From the NCBI RefSeq assembly GCF_902506605.1, contig NZ_LR733979.1, positions 1,685,712 to 1,749,711 of the forward strand: a DNA stretch of 64,000 bases, written 5' to 3'. Shown piece by piece: positions 39,090-46,328 of this stretch; position 1 is the stretch's first letter, and each line of letters begins with the position of its first letter. Source of the stretch: Sphingomonas sp. AX6. Lineage in GTDB: Bacteria; Pseudomonadota; Alphaproteobacteria; Sphingomonadales; Sphingomonadaceae. Under the pieces are notes generated by a model that saw nothing but the letters and a program-made list of their open reading frames with translations, had not been told where the DNA came from and searched no databases. The position numbers and the translations under genes were made by a program.

Positions 39090-39200
39090 TTACGCCAGCG
39101 GCAGGCCGGGTGCCGATGCAGCGACGAGGATCGCGGTGAAGAAGACCGAGCCGACCAGAGCGACGGCATTGCGCGAGACGTTTTCGATACGGACGAACAT
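39090..39200 (-). CDS. Tiny membrane protein, first of a pair
   Basis: 36 residues: MFVRIENVSRNAVAL followed by a hydrophobic span VGSVFFTAILVAASA and a short GLPLA tail. agggag is 8 nt upstream of the ATG, an excellent ribosome-binding site. It could alternatively be a signal peptide with a very short mature part. It was found by reading the strand for small ORFs with a ribosome-binding site. It is followed at once by a second protein of the same design. Function unknown. Confidence 0.6.
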   Translation of the reverse strand: MFVRIENVSRNAVALVGSVFFTAILVAASAPGLPLA

Positions 39201-39338
39201 AGTGGAAACTCCCTGAGTATCGGCGGTGTCGGACCATCCGTCCGCCGTTGCTGAGGGATTTGCAGGGAGCGTGCCAGTTTTGCCGTAACGCCGAAATCCC
39301 GGGCCTTTTGACCGTTGCTCGAAGGTCATTTGGTTATT

Positions 39339-39381
39339 TACACCAGATGAACGGAGCGAAATCTGCCGTTCACCTGGTGTA
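39339..39381. terminator. Hairpin after the sorbosone-dehydrogenase-like gene, or an operator
   Basis: tacaccagatgaacgg (39339-39354) and ccgttcacctggtgta (39366-39381) pair with one mismatch around an 11-nt loop. Read leftward it lies 29 nt past the stop of the dehydrogenase gene, as a terminator would, although it has no clean T run. It is also upstream of the tiny-protein pair and could bind a regulator. Confidence 0.5.
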
Positions 39382-39409
39382 TTTTGCGAAATCGGTCATG
39401 ATTGCGGGC

Positions 39410-40762
39410 TTAGTTCGCCGTCGCGGCGCGAGCCTGTCGTGGGCCGCTGACCCGCCAGATGACGTTGCCGACATCGTCCGCGACGAGCAGCGCCCCCAAT
39501 TGATCGGTGATGACGCCAACCGGACGCCCCATCGCCTGCCCATCTTCGTTCAGAAAGCCGCTGAGGACGTCGATCGGCAATTGCCCGCGAACCGGAAAGC
39601 CATTGTCACCGAACGGCACGAACACGACCTTGTAGCCAGAGGGCGGCACGCGGTTCCAAGATCCGTGCTGGCCGATAAAGGCGCCGCGCGCGAACGGCCC
39701 ACCCAGCCGCGCATCGCCCGCGAACGTCAGGCCAAGCGATGCGGTATGCGGCCCCAGCGCATAATCGGGACGCGCGGCATATTCGCGCAGGTCAGGGCGC
39801 TTGGGCTCCACCCGCTCATCGACATAACCGCCGAAATAGCTGTGCGGCCATCCGTAATAATTGCCGAACTGAACCCGCGTCAGATAATCGGGCGGCCCGT
39901 CCGACCCCAGCATGTCGCGTTCGTTGACGACGGTCCAGATCGCCCCCGTCTGCGGTTCGATTGCCATGCCGACGGGGTTGCGGATGCCGGTGACATAGGG
40001 GCGGAAGCGTTTGGCGGCGATATCGACTTCGAGGATCGCGGCGCGGTTGGTTTCGCGGTCCATGCCCTTTTCACCGATGTTCGAATCCGATCCGACCGCG
40101 ACATAGATGAAGCGGCCATCTTCGCTGGCGAGGATGTTGCGCGTCCAGTGATTGCCCGCCGCGGGCAGATCGACGATCTTTTCCGCAGGCGCAGTGATCC
40201 GGGTCTGGCCGACCTGAAACGGGAAACGCACCAGCGCGTCGGTGTTGCCGACATAGAGGTGCTCTCCGACGAGTGCCATGCCGAAGGGCGAGTTCAGCCC
40301 GTCGAGTAGCACCGACCGCGCCTCCGCCACGCCGTCGCCATTCGCGTCGCGCAGCAGCGTGATGCGGTTGGCCGACGCCACGCCTGCGCCTGCGCGGCCC
40401 ATCAGCTTCTTCATTACCCAGTTCTGGATACCGCCTTCTTCTCGCGGCGGGCTGTTGGTTTCCGCGACCAGCACATCGCCATTGGGCAAACGGTACATCC
40501 AGCGCGGATGATCAAGCCCGGAAGCGAAGGGCTGAACGGTCAGCCCCTGTGCGGCGCTCGGCATCCGCCCTGCGGGCCAGCCGATCGCCTCTGCCACCTG
40601 GACCGTCGGAATGGTCTGGGTGCGAGGCGCGGCGATCTTGGGCGCCTGCCCCATCACCGCTTCCACCTCGTAACGGGCGCGGTCGGGGCGAGTCATGTAG
40701 AACAGGATGGCGGCGGCGATCAGGACAAGGATGCCGCCGAAGATCAGGATATGTTTGCGCAT
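39410..40762 (-). CDS. Membrane-anchored sorbosone dehydrogenase-type (PQQ) beta-propeller protein
   Basis: 450 residues from the ATG at 40762 (a GTG at 40771 is possible). One N-terminal membrane anchor (ILIFGGILVLIAAAILFYM) is followed by a six-bladed glucose/sorbosone dehydrogenase domain: ASGLDHPRWMYRLPNGDVLVAE, DGLNSPFGMAL, GIRNPVGMAI, GNYYGWPHS and GVITDQLGALLVADD. DANGDG resembles a calcium-binding loop. Family members oxidise sugars with PQQ in the periplasm, but many are uncharacterised. No pqq genes are in the window. Confidence 0.88.
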   Translation of the reverse strand: MRKHILIFGGILVLIAAAILFYMTRPDRARYEVEAVMGQAPKIAAPRTQTIPTVQVAEAIGWPAGRMPSAAQGLTVQPFASGLDHPRWMYRLPNGDVLVAETNSPPREEGGIQNWVMKKLMGRAGAGVASANRITLLRDANGDGVAEARSVLLDGLNSPFGMALVGEHLYVGNTDALVRFPFQVGQTRITAPAEKIVDLPAAGNHWTRNILASEDGRFIYVAVGSDSNIGEKGMDRETNRAAILEVDIAAKRFRPYVTGIRNPVGMAIEPQTGAIWTVVNERDMLGSDGPPDYLTRVQFGNYYGWPHSYFGGYVDERVEPKRPDLREYAARPDYALGPHTASLGLTFAGDARLGGPFARGAFIGQHGSWNRVPPSGYKVVFVPFGDNGFPVRGQLPIDVLSGFLNEDGQAMGRPVGVITDQLGALLVADDVGNVIWRVSGPRQARAATAN

Positions 40763-40771
40763 ATCGTCCAC

Positions 40772-41466
40772 GTTAGGCGGGGAGCGTCACCGCGCCAAGC
40801 CGGAAATGGCCTCCGGTGAAGCAGGCTCAGCGCGCGGTAGGGGCCTGTGCGATCTGGACCGGGGCGGCGGTATCGGCCTCTCCACTATCGGGCAGGACGA
40901 CGATGCCGAGCAGTACGACCATGCCGATCGCCGCCATGACCCCTGCGCCGCGCCAATGCACCTTGGCACCGGTCAGGCGGCTCCGTTCGAAAGGAAGATT
41001 GGCGGACGCACGATGGCTACAGCTACGGATACAACGCATTTCTGATGGCTGCGACGGCGAAGCTGACTGCCAGATGTACGGAACAGTGGCTGTGCGACAG
41101 TCCGGGCGGCAATGACGCCATGTCGTTCCAGCGCGCTGTTCTGCCAAAAAAAACATGGCCGCCGACGAAAGGGTAAGTCGGCGACCACGAGTGACGCTTC
41201 AACCTTGTGACCGGGCGCAAAGGGGGCTGGCGTCCGGTCTCGGCGCTTCGGTCAGCACGGAAGCGACCATCCCGTGCATTTGCCTTGCGCGACATGCCGG
41301 GCGCGTTCCTTGAAGCAGGAAGGACATCGCATATCGCGCCAGGGGCGGTTCGGATCGATGCCCGATACGGCATCGCTCTCAAACCGCGTTCCGAAAACTC
41401 TCACGGATGCACGCCGGGGTCCAACGCATCGCGTCACTTTCCGTGATCGCTTCGGTCGATGGTCCA
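40772..41466. other. 695-nt stretch without a confident gene
   Basis: Between the dehydrogenase start and the corC stop I see no ORF with both a ribosome-binding site and recognisable protein character. The best candidate is the small leftward frame at 40827-40961. An eight-adenine run occurs near 41146-41153, unusual in this DNA. Several short frames overlap at 41000-41450 on both strands, some with CxxC pairs, without consistent coding signal. It may hold decayed genes, a small RNA or promoters. Confidence 0.5.
40827..40961 (-). CDS. Possible small membrane protein (low confidence)
   Basis: 44 residues from GTG 40961 with one hydrophobic span (VMAAIGMVVLLGIVVLP) and a polar, alanine-rich tail ending in TAR. 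It lies 55 nt upstream of the dehydrogenase gene on the same strand. No ribosome-binding site is visible at proper distance and the frame is open far upstream, so the true start is uncertain and the gene itself may not be real. Confidence 0.3.
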   Translation of the reverse strand: MHWRGAGVMAAIGMVVLLGIVVLPDSGEADTAAPVQIAQAPTAR

Positions 41467-42420
41467 TCAGTCCTCTGCGATTTCCAACTTCTTCGGCGGA
41501 TGCAGCCGCAACCGCGATACGCGCTTGGCGTCGGCGGCAAGCACTTCCAGCCGCCAACCCGACGGATGGTCGAGGATGTCGCCCACGCTCGGTACTTCGC
41601 CTGCCAAGACGAAGGCGAGACCACCCAGCGTGTCGATATCTTCCTCGACCTCGGCCAGTCGCGGGTCGATCGCCTCGGCCACGTCTTCCAATTCGGCGCG
41701 GGCATCGGCGTCCCAGCCGCCGCCGTCCAGGGGCACGAACAAAGCGGTGGGCGCATCGTCATGCTCATCGTCGATTTCGCCGACGATTTCTTCGATCAGA
41801 TCCTCGATCGTCACCAGTCCCTCGGTGCCCGAATATTCGTCGAACACCACCGCGAGGTGCGTGCGTTTCGCCTGCATCGTCGCAAGCAAATCGAGCGTCC
41901 CCATCGATTGCGGCACGAAAATCGGCTGACGGACCAGTGAGGTCAGATTTTCGGGCGGGGTCTGGCCGGTCGCCAGGATGTTGAACACATCCTTGATGTG
42001 GATCATGCCGGTGATCGTATCAAGCTTTTCGCGAAACACCGGAATGCGGCTGTGCCCGGCCTCGGCAAACAGCGCGACCAGATCGGCGAAGGGCGACGAT
42101 TCTTCGATCGCAATGATGTCCGCGCGCGGCACCCCGACATCGCCCGCATCTCGCTCGCCGAAATGAAGCAGGTTTTTGAGCATCTTGCGCTCGATCGGCG
42201 ACAGATCGCCCTTGACCGCATTGTGCCCATCCTCGCGCGCTTCGCTTTCGTGATCGGAAATCGCTTCCTCGATCCGGTTGCGCAGCGTGTCCGCGCTTTC
42301 GTCGCCGAAGATCAGGGTGCGCAACCCCCGCCATATGCCGCCGCCGTCGGGCGGCGTGCTACTGTCGCCCCCCCCGGCGCTGCTGCCGTTGTTACCGTTG
42401 CTACTCGGGCCGTCGGCCAT
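41467..42420 (-). CDS. corC: CorC/HlyC family CBS-domain protein
   Basis: 317 residues, cytoplasmic. A Gly/Ser-rich N-terminus precedes the conserved KGDLSPIERKMLKNLLHFGE, then two CBS domains (about 95-215, with VGVPRADIIAIEES and TGMIHIKDVFN). A CorC_HlyC transporter-associated domain follows at 228-310, ending in LRLHPPKK. The family is linked to magnesium/cobalt efflux. It is the last gene of the phoH-ybeY-corC series; its start overlaps the end of ybeY by 20 nt. Confidence 0.93.
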   Translation of the reverse strand: MADGPSSNGNNGSSAGGGDSSTPPDGGGIWRGLRTLIFGDESADTLRNRIEEAISDHESEAREDGHNAVKGDLSPIERKMLKNLLHFGERDAGDVGVPRADIIAIEESSPFADLVALFAEAGHSRIPVFREKLDTITGMIHIKDVFNILATGQTPPENLTSLVRQPIFVPQSMGTLDLLATMQAKRTHLAVVFDEYSGTEGLVTIEDLIEEIVGEIDDEHDDAPTALFVPLDGGGWDADARAELEDVAEAIDPRLAEVEEDIDTLGGLAFVLAGEVPSVGDILDHPSGWRLEVLAADAKRVSRLRLHPPKKLEIAED

Positions 42421-42937
42421 TGTCGTCTTCGTCCTCTAAAATGGGGTACGGATCGGCAATGCCGAGGCTGGCGAGCGCATCGCGCTCGATTGCCTCCATG
42501 CCTTCCGCTTCCGCATCCCCCTGATGATCATATCCTAGCAAGTGCAGCACGCCATGCACAATCAGGTGCTGGGCATGATGTTCCACCGAAATCTTTCGCT
42601 CCGCCGCTTCGCGCATGCAAACGCCATGCGCGAGGACGATATCGCCGAGCAGCACTTCGCCATCGTCGCTGTTCGCGGTCACGGTATCGATCAGGTCAGG
42701 CTGGATCATGGGGAACGACAGCACGTTGGTCGGCTTGTCCTTTTGCCGGTAATCGCGGTTGAGCACCCGCACTTCGTCGTCGTCGGTCATCCGCACCGCG
42801 ATTTCGATCGACGCAGCGGTGGTTGCGAGGGCCGCATAGGGCGTGCGCGCGATCGCCGCCGCTGCGCAAGCACTAGCCAGCGCTTCCCAATCGGCATCGG
42901 GCCAACCGGCTTGGGTCTGCACGGCGACGTCGATCAT
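42401..42937 (-). CDS. ybeY: Endoribonuclease YbeY
   Basis: 178 residues. The metal-binding motif HGVLHLLGYDHQGD gives His128, His132 and His138, the UPF0054/YbeY signature. NRDYRQKDKPTNVLSFP is the other conserved block. YbeY acts in 16S rRNA 3' maturation and ribosome quality control. It normally follows phoH directly; here vapBC lies between, and the vapC stop overlaps the ybeY ATG (ATGA). Confidence 0.95.
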   Translation of the reverse strand: MIDVAVQTQAGWPDADWEALASACAAAAIARTPYAALATTAASIEIAVRMTDDDEVRVLNRDYRQKDKPTNVLSFPMIQPDLIDTVTANSDDGEVLLGDIVLAHGVCMREAAERKISVEHHAQHLIVHGVLHLLGYDHQGDAEAEGMEAIERDALASLGIADPYPILEDEDDNGRRPE

Positions 42938-43341
42938 GCGAGGTCCGTCAGGGCGAAATCATCGCCCTTGTACAGTAATGCCGCATCGTTGGTGCGGGCA
43001 CAGGCATAGGCAAAGCAATCGCCCATGTTGAGGCGCGCAGGGTGGCGGCCTTTGCCGAAACGATGATAGGCATCAAGCGCGATCCGCCGTTCCTGCTCGT
43101 CAATCGACACCAGTCGAAAGGGTCGTGACCTTGCGAATGCCTCCACTTCAGTGCGGGCTTCGTCGAGCGAGTAGAGCTTCGCGTGTCGCAACCCTGCAAT
43201 GGCTTCCCAGCAAGACATCGCCGACCATATCGGGTCAGGGCTGGCGATTACGCGCTCGGCTAGCGCCGGCCCATCCGCTTCGCCTGCGATAATTGCAACC
43301 AAGGCGGATGCATCGACGAACAGGGTCAATCCTCGCCCCAA
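42934..43341 (-). CDS. vapC: VapC family PIN-domain toxin ribonuclease
   Basis: 135 residues. The PIN-domain acidic residues are all present: Asp10 in LFVDASALVAI, Glu46 in SCWEAIAGL, Asp108 in NMGDCFAYACA and Asp127 in YKGDDF. VapC toxins cleave specific tRNAs or rRNA. Its start overlaps the end of vapB by 16 nt and its stop overlaps the start of ybeY. It is therefore embedded in the transcript of an essential RNA-processing operon, an unusual setting for a toxin. Confidence 0.93.
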   Translation of the reverse strand: MGRGLTLFVDASALVAIIAGEADGPALAERVIASPDPIWSAMSCWEAIAGLRHAKLYSLDEARTEVEAFARSRPFRLVSIDEQERRIALDAYHRFGKGRHPARLNMGDCFAYACARTNDAALLYKGDDFALTDLA

Positions 43342-43577
43342 AGTTCATCGAAGAACGCTTTGTCGGCAAGCTTGCCGGTCGGCGGTGGTAACGGATGTTC
43401 GGCGCGATAACGCCTCATCCAGACCAGCCAGTCTTCTTTTGGCTCGCTCGCCACGAGTTCGGCTTTCCGGCGCAACAGGCTGTCACGGACTGCCTCGGTC
43501 TTGGTGGTGCCGAGCCGCGCGGCGAGTTCTGCCGCCAGCGCTGCGGTTTCACTGTCCTTGATGTAGAGCGACGCCAT
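43326..43577 (-). CDS. vapB: VapB-type antitoxin
   Basis: 83 residues of the short VapB/PSK-like family (Rv0623 type). The N-terminal MASLYIKDSETAALAAELA is the ribbon-helix-helix DNA-binding part, followed by RLGTTKTEAVRDSLLRR. The C-terminal half, rich in Pro and acidic residues, should wrap the toxin. aggagg lies 5 nt before the ATG. A perfect palindrome directly upstream is the probable operator for autoregulation by the VapBC complex. Confidence 0.9.
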   Translation of the reverse strand: MASLYIKDSETAALAAELAARLGTTKTEAVRDSLLRRKAELVASEPKEDWLVWMRRYRAEHPLPPPTGKLADKAFFDELWGED

Positions 43578-43589
43578 ATCGGCCTCCTA

Positions 43590-43621
43590 GGGGATATCCC
43601 GATATAGCGCGGGATATCCCC
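43590..43621 (-). promoter_or_regulatory. Palindromic operator of vapBC
   Basis: 12-bp perfect arms ggggatatcccg (43590-43601) and cgggatatcccc (43610-43621) are separated by 8 nt. They lie 13 nt upstream of the vapB ATG, next to its ribosome-binding site. Each arm contains the smaller palindrome gggatatccc, giving two half-sites one helical turn apart or so, as expected for a VapB dimer pair. Confidence 0.75.
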
Positions 43622-43644
43622 GTTCACAATCAAGTCCAAAGGAT

Positions 43645-44643
43645 TCAAGCATTGTCGCCCTCATACGCCTGGACGATGCGGCCAACGATCGGGTGGCGCA
43701 CGACGTCGGCGGTGGTGAACCGGACGACCGAGAGCGATTCGATCCCCTCCAGCTTGCCGACCGCGTCGTTCAGGCCTGATGCGGTCACGCCGCCGGGAAG
43801 ATCGGTCTGGTTGGGATCGCCGCAGATCACCATCCTGCTGTTCTGGCCGAAGCGCGTCAGGAACATCTTCATCTGCATCGGCGTGGTGTTCTGCGCTTCG
43901 TCGAGGATGATGAACGAGTCCGCCAGCGTGCGGCCGCGCATGAAGGCGATTGGCGCAATCTCTATCTCGCCCGACGCCAGCCGCCGCTCGACCTGTTCGG
44001 GCGGCATGCAGTCGTAAAGCGCGTCGTACAGGGGACGCAGATAGGGATCGACCTTTTCCTTCATGTCGCCGGGCAGGAAGCCGAGCTTTTCCCCCGCCTC
44101 GACCGCGGGGCGCGACAGGATCAGGCGCTGGACGCTGCCGGTGATGAGCTGCGCGACGGCCTGGGCAACCGCGAGATAGGTCTTGCCCGTGCCTGCTGGC
44201 CCCAGCGCGAAGATCATGTCGTTCGACACCAGTTGCCGCATGTAATGCGCCTGATTGAGCGAGCGCGGCACAATCGTTTTGCGTCTGGTACGGATCATGA
44301 TCGGCGGTGCGCCGTCGCTTTCCTGGCGGACGATGCCGTCGAGCGTTGGTTCGCTGGACATCGCGATCACCGCGTCGATGAGCCCGGTGTCGATGTCCTC
44401 ACCGCGGATGACGCGCGCGTGAAGGTCGTTCAGCACTTCGCGGGCATGAGCCACGGCCTCTGCCGTCCCCTCCACCTGAACCCGGTCGCCGCGGGCGGTG
44501 ATGTACACGCCCAGCCGCTCTTCAAGCGCTAGCAGGTTCGAATCGAATTCGCCGAACAGGCGCGGCAGGAGCTGGGGCTTGTCGAAGCTGAGTTCGGCAC
44601 GGGAACGCTCGCCCGGACGGGCGGGGACAGGCTTGCGGCTCAT
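43645..44643 (-). CDS. phoH: PhoH family ATPase
   Basis: 332 residues from ATG 44643 (gaaagga 6 nt upstream). Walker A is GPAGTGKT at 148-155 and Walker B FIILDEAQNT in the second half, with GDPNQTDLP after it. The N-terminal KH-like region suggests RNA binding. PhoH proteins are RNA-associated ATPases usually co-transcribed with ybeY. The frame opens 13 codons earlier, but that extension is Cys/Ser-rich and lacks a ribosome-binding site. Confidence 0.95.
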   Translation of the reverse strand: MSRKPVPARPGERSRAELSFDKPQLLPRLFGEFDSNLLALEERLGVYITARGDRVQVEGTAEAVAHAREVLNDLHARVIRGEDIDTGLIDAVIAMSSEPTLDGIVRQESDGAPPIMIRTRRKTIVPRSLNQAHYMRQLVSNDMIFALGPAGTGKTYLAVAQAVAQLITGSVQRLILSRPAVEAGEKLGFLPGDMKEKVDPYLRPLYDALYDCMPPEQVERRLASGEIEIAPIAFMRGRTLADSFIILDEAQNTTPMQMKMFLTRFGQNSRMVICGDPNQTDLPGGVTASGLNDAVGKLEGIESLSVVRFTTADVVRHPIVGRIVQAYEGDNA

Positions 44644-44854
44644 GCAGTCCTTTCGGGGGTGCGAAGATGAACAAGTTGACAAGGTTTACACGATCGCACG
44701 GTTCGGGCGCGGACAGCCGCCAACCGAAGGGCGTGCTGGAGGTCGGCAAGAATCGCGGCGCGGCGCATCGTGCGAGGATGGCAGATGGCAGGGGTGTAGG
44801 ACAGGGGGAAAGTGGGTGGCGTCGTCGCTCGATTTGCGAGTGTTGAGTTTTTAG

Positions 44855-44894
44855 GCACGGTGGACCCCGGCACTTCGGCCGGGGTGACGGTTGT
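44855..44894. repeat. Left 40-bp direct repeat of GIY-YIG unit 2
   Basis: Starts gcacggtggaccccggcact and ends gtgacggttgt. Identical over 40 bp to 45310-45349. It contains the hairpin accccggc-acttcg-gccggggt (44864-44885), the same core as the repeats of GIY-YIG unit 1. Confidence 0.92.
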
Positions 44895-44909
44895 CACATC
44901 CAAATCGTC

Positions 44910-44930
44910 ATGCCGGGCTTGTCCCGGCAT
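44910..44930. repeat. Short palindrome before GIY-YIG gene 2
   Basis: atgccggg and cccggcat pair around a 5-nt loop, preceded by gtc as in other window palindromes (gtcattcc, gtcacccc). It is a related element of the same broad family. Confidence 0.65.
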
Positions 44931-44955
44931 CCACCACGCGGCAATCTCCACCCGG

Positions 44956-45276
44956 ATGCGAATGCGCGAACCCTGCGTCTATATATTGGCCAGCGGCTTC
45001 AACGGCACGCTTTACACGGGCGTCACATCGAACCTTGTGCAGCGGCTACATCAGCATCGAAGCGGCGATGTGTCGGGCTTCACCTCCACAAAAGGCATCA
45101 AGCGGCTGATGTGGTTCGAAATGCATGAAACCATGGAAACTGCGATCCAGCGCGAAAAGTCGATCAAGCGTTGGAAGCGGGAGTATAAGATGAACCTTAT
45201 CGAGCGGGACAATTCGCGGTGGGACGATTTGGCGATCGGGCTGGGGTTTGACGCGTTGGACGACCGATCGCGGTGA
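44956..45276 (+). CDS. Solitary GIY-YIG nuclease domain protein (unit 2)
   Basis: 106 residues from ATG 44956 (ATG 44962 is equally possible; neither has a clear ribosome-binding site). Single GIY-YIG domain: CVYILAS, then LYTGVTSNLVQR with the conserved Arg30, and REKSIKRWKREYK (66-78) matching RERQMKEWKR of the first copy. A longer frame from 44812 would translate through the left repeat and is not credible. It is bracketed by identical 40-bp direct repeats. It lies on the + strand inside a region of leftward genes, consistent with insertion. Confidence 0.87.
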   Translation: MRMREPCVYILASGFNGTLYTGVTSNLVQRLHQHRSGDVSGFTSTKGIKRLMWFEMHETMETAIQREKSIKRWKREYKMNLIERDNSRWDDLAIGLGFDALDDRSR

Positions 45277-45309
45277 TGTTTCCAACGATCGCTGAGTGAA
45301 GGAGCGGCT

Positions 45310-45349
45310 GCACGGTGGACCCCGGCACTTCGGCCGGGGTGACGGTTGT
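45310..45349. repeat. Right 40-bp direct repeat of GIY-YIG unit 2
   Basis: Exact copy of 44855-44894 in the same orientation, 34 nt after the GIY-YIG stop. Hairpin core at 45319-45340. The next gene's ribosome-binding site is about 65 nt further on. Confidence 0.92.
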
Positions 45350-45428
45350 TGAATCCGCTCTCTGCTGTCCCGATGCCGGAAAATGCTGTATAAATCGCAT
45401 GTCCGTGCGCGACTCGAGGAGATACGCG

Positions 45429-46310
45429 ATGGGTGATTTTACCGATGGTTCGACTCATGAAGCCTGGCTGGATGGCCGGGGTGGCGTGCGCATTTTTGCG
45501 CGACTTTGGGAAGCGCGAGGCATCCCGCGCGCTTCGCTGGTCATCTGTCACGGGGTCAATTCGCATAGCGGCCAATATATCCGCGCAGCCGAGGAATTCG
45601 CGGCGCATGGGTATGCGGTCACCGCGCTCGACCTGCGTGGACGCGGACGGTCCGAGGGCGAGCGCTTCTATGTCGAGAGCATAGACGATTACGTGTCCGA
45701 CCTGTCGCAGACGATCGAGCTGGCGCGGTCGCGGCACCCCGATCTGCCGCTCTACCTGTTGGGGCACAGTGCGGGCGGGGTCGTGTCCTGTACCTATGCG
45801 CTGGACCATCAACACCTGTTGTCGGGGCTGATCTGCGAGAGTTTCGCGCTGCATGTCTATGCCCCCGACGTCGCGCTAAAACTGGTCGAGGGCGCCAGCC
45901 ACGTCATCCCGCACATCCATATGCTGAAGCTGAAAAACCGCGACTTTTCACGTGATCCCGACTGGGTGGCGACGCTCGATGCCGATCCGCTGACGCAGGG
46001 CGAGGTCCAGCCGGTGCAGACCGTCGCCGCACTGGCGCGCGCGGGCGAGCGGCTGGAGCGCGAATTCGTGCGGTTGATCCTACCGCTGCTGATCCTGCAC
46101 GGCACCGCGGACAAGGCGACGCGCCCCGACGGCAGCCAGCTGATGGTCGATAGCGTCGGATCACCCGATCGCGCATTGAAGCTGTACGAGGGATATTATC
46201 ACGACCTGCTCAACGATCTGGGACGCGAGCAGGTGATGGCGGACATCATCGACTGGATCGATGCGCGGCTGCCCCAGGCGCAGCGGATGGAAATGCCGGT
46301 CGCGACCTGA
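45429..46310 (+). CDS. Alpha/beta hydrolase, monoacylglycerol lipase-like
   Basis: 293 residues from ATG 45429, with gaggag 7 nt upstream. The serine hydrolase triad can be followed: nucleophile Ser114 in LLGHSAGGVVS, Asp in ILHGTADKATRP and His in YYHDLLND. HGVNSHSGQYIRAAEEF and DLRGRGRSEGERF are typical of the lysophospholipase/monoacylglycerol lipase group. No signal peptide is seen, so it is cytoplasmic. It lies on the opposite strand between miaB and phoH, next to the GIY-YIG unit, and may have arrived with it. Confidence 0.88.
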   Translation: MGDFTDGSTHEAWLDGRGGVRIFARLWEARGIPRASLVICHGVNSHSGQYIRAAEEFAAHGYAVTALDLRGRGRSEGERFYVESIDDYVSDLSQTIELARSRHPDLPLYLLGHSAGGVVSCTYALDHQHLLSGLICESFALHVYAPDVALKLVEGASHVIPHIHMLKLKNRDFSRDPDWVATLDADPLTQGEVQPVQTVAALARAGERLEREFVRLILPLLILHGTADKATRPDGSQLMVDSVGSPDRALKLYEGYYHDLLNDLGREQVMADIIDWIDARLPQAQRMEMPVAT

Positions 46311-46328
46311 CGGGTTTAGCGGCTCGGC

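Larger units (their letters stand above)
44644..44955. other. 312-nt gap between phoH and GIY-YIG unit 2
   Basis: Holds the phoH promoter region (leftward), the left 40-bp repeat at 44855-44894 and a second palindrome at 44910-44930. Frames across it on both strands show no protein character. aagttgacaaggtttacac near 44668 looks promoter-like, but its direction and partner gene are unclear. Confidence 0.5.

Noticed and set aside
44812..45276. Longer 154-codon version of the second GIY-YIG protein
   Set aside because: The extra 48 residues are a translation of the left 40-bp repeat and the neighbouring palindrome, so the start was moved to 44956.
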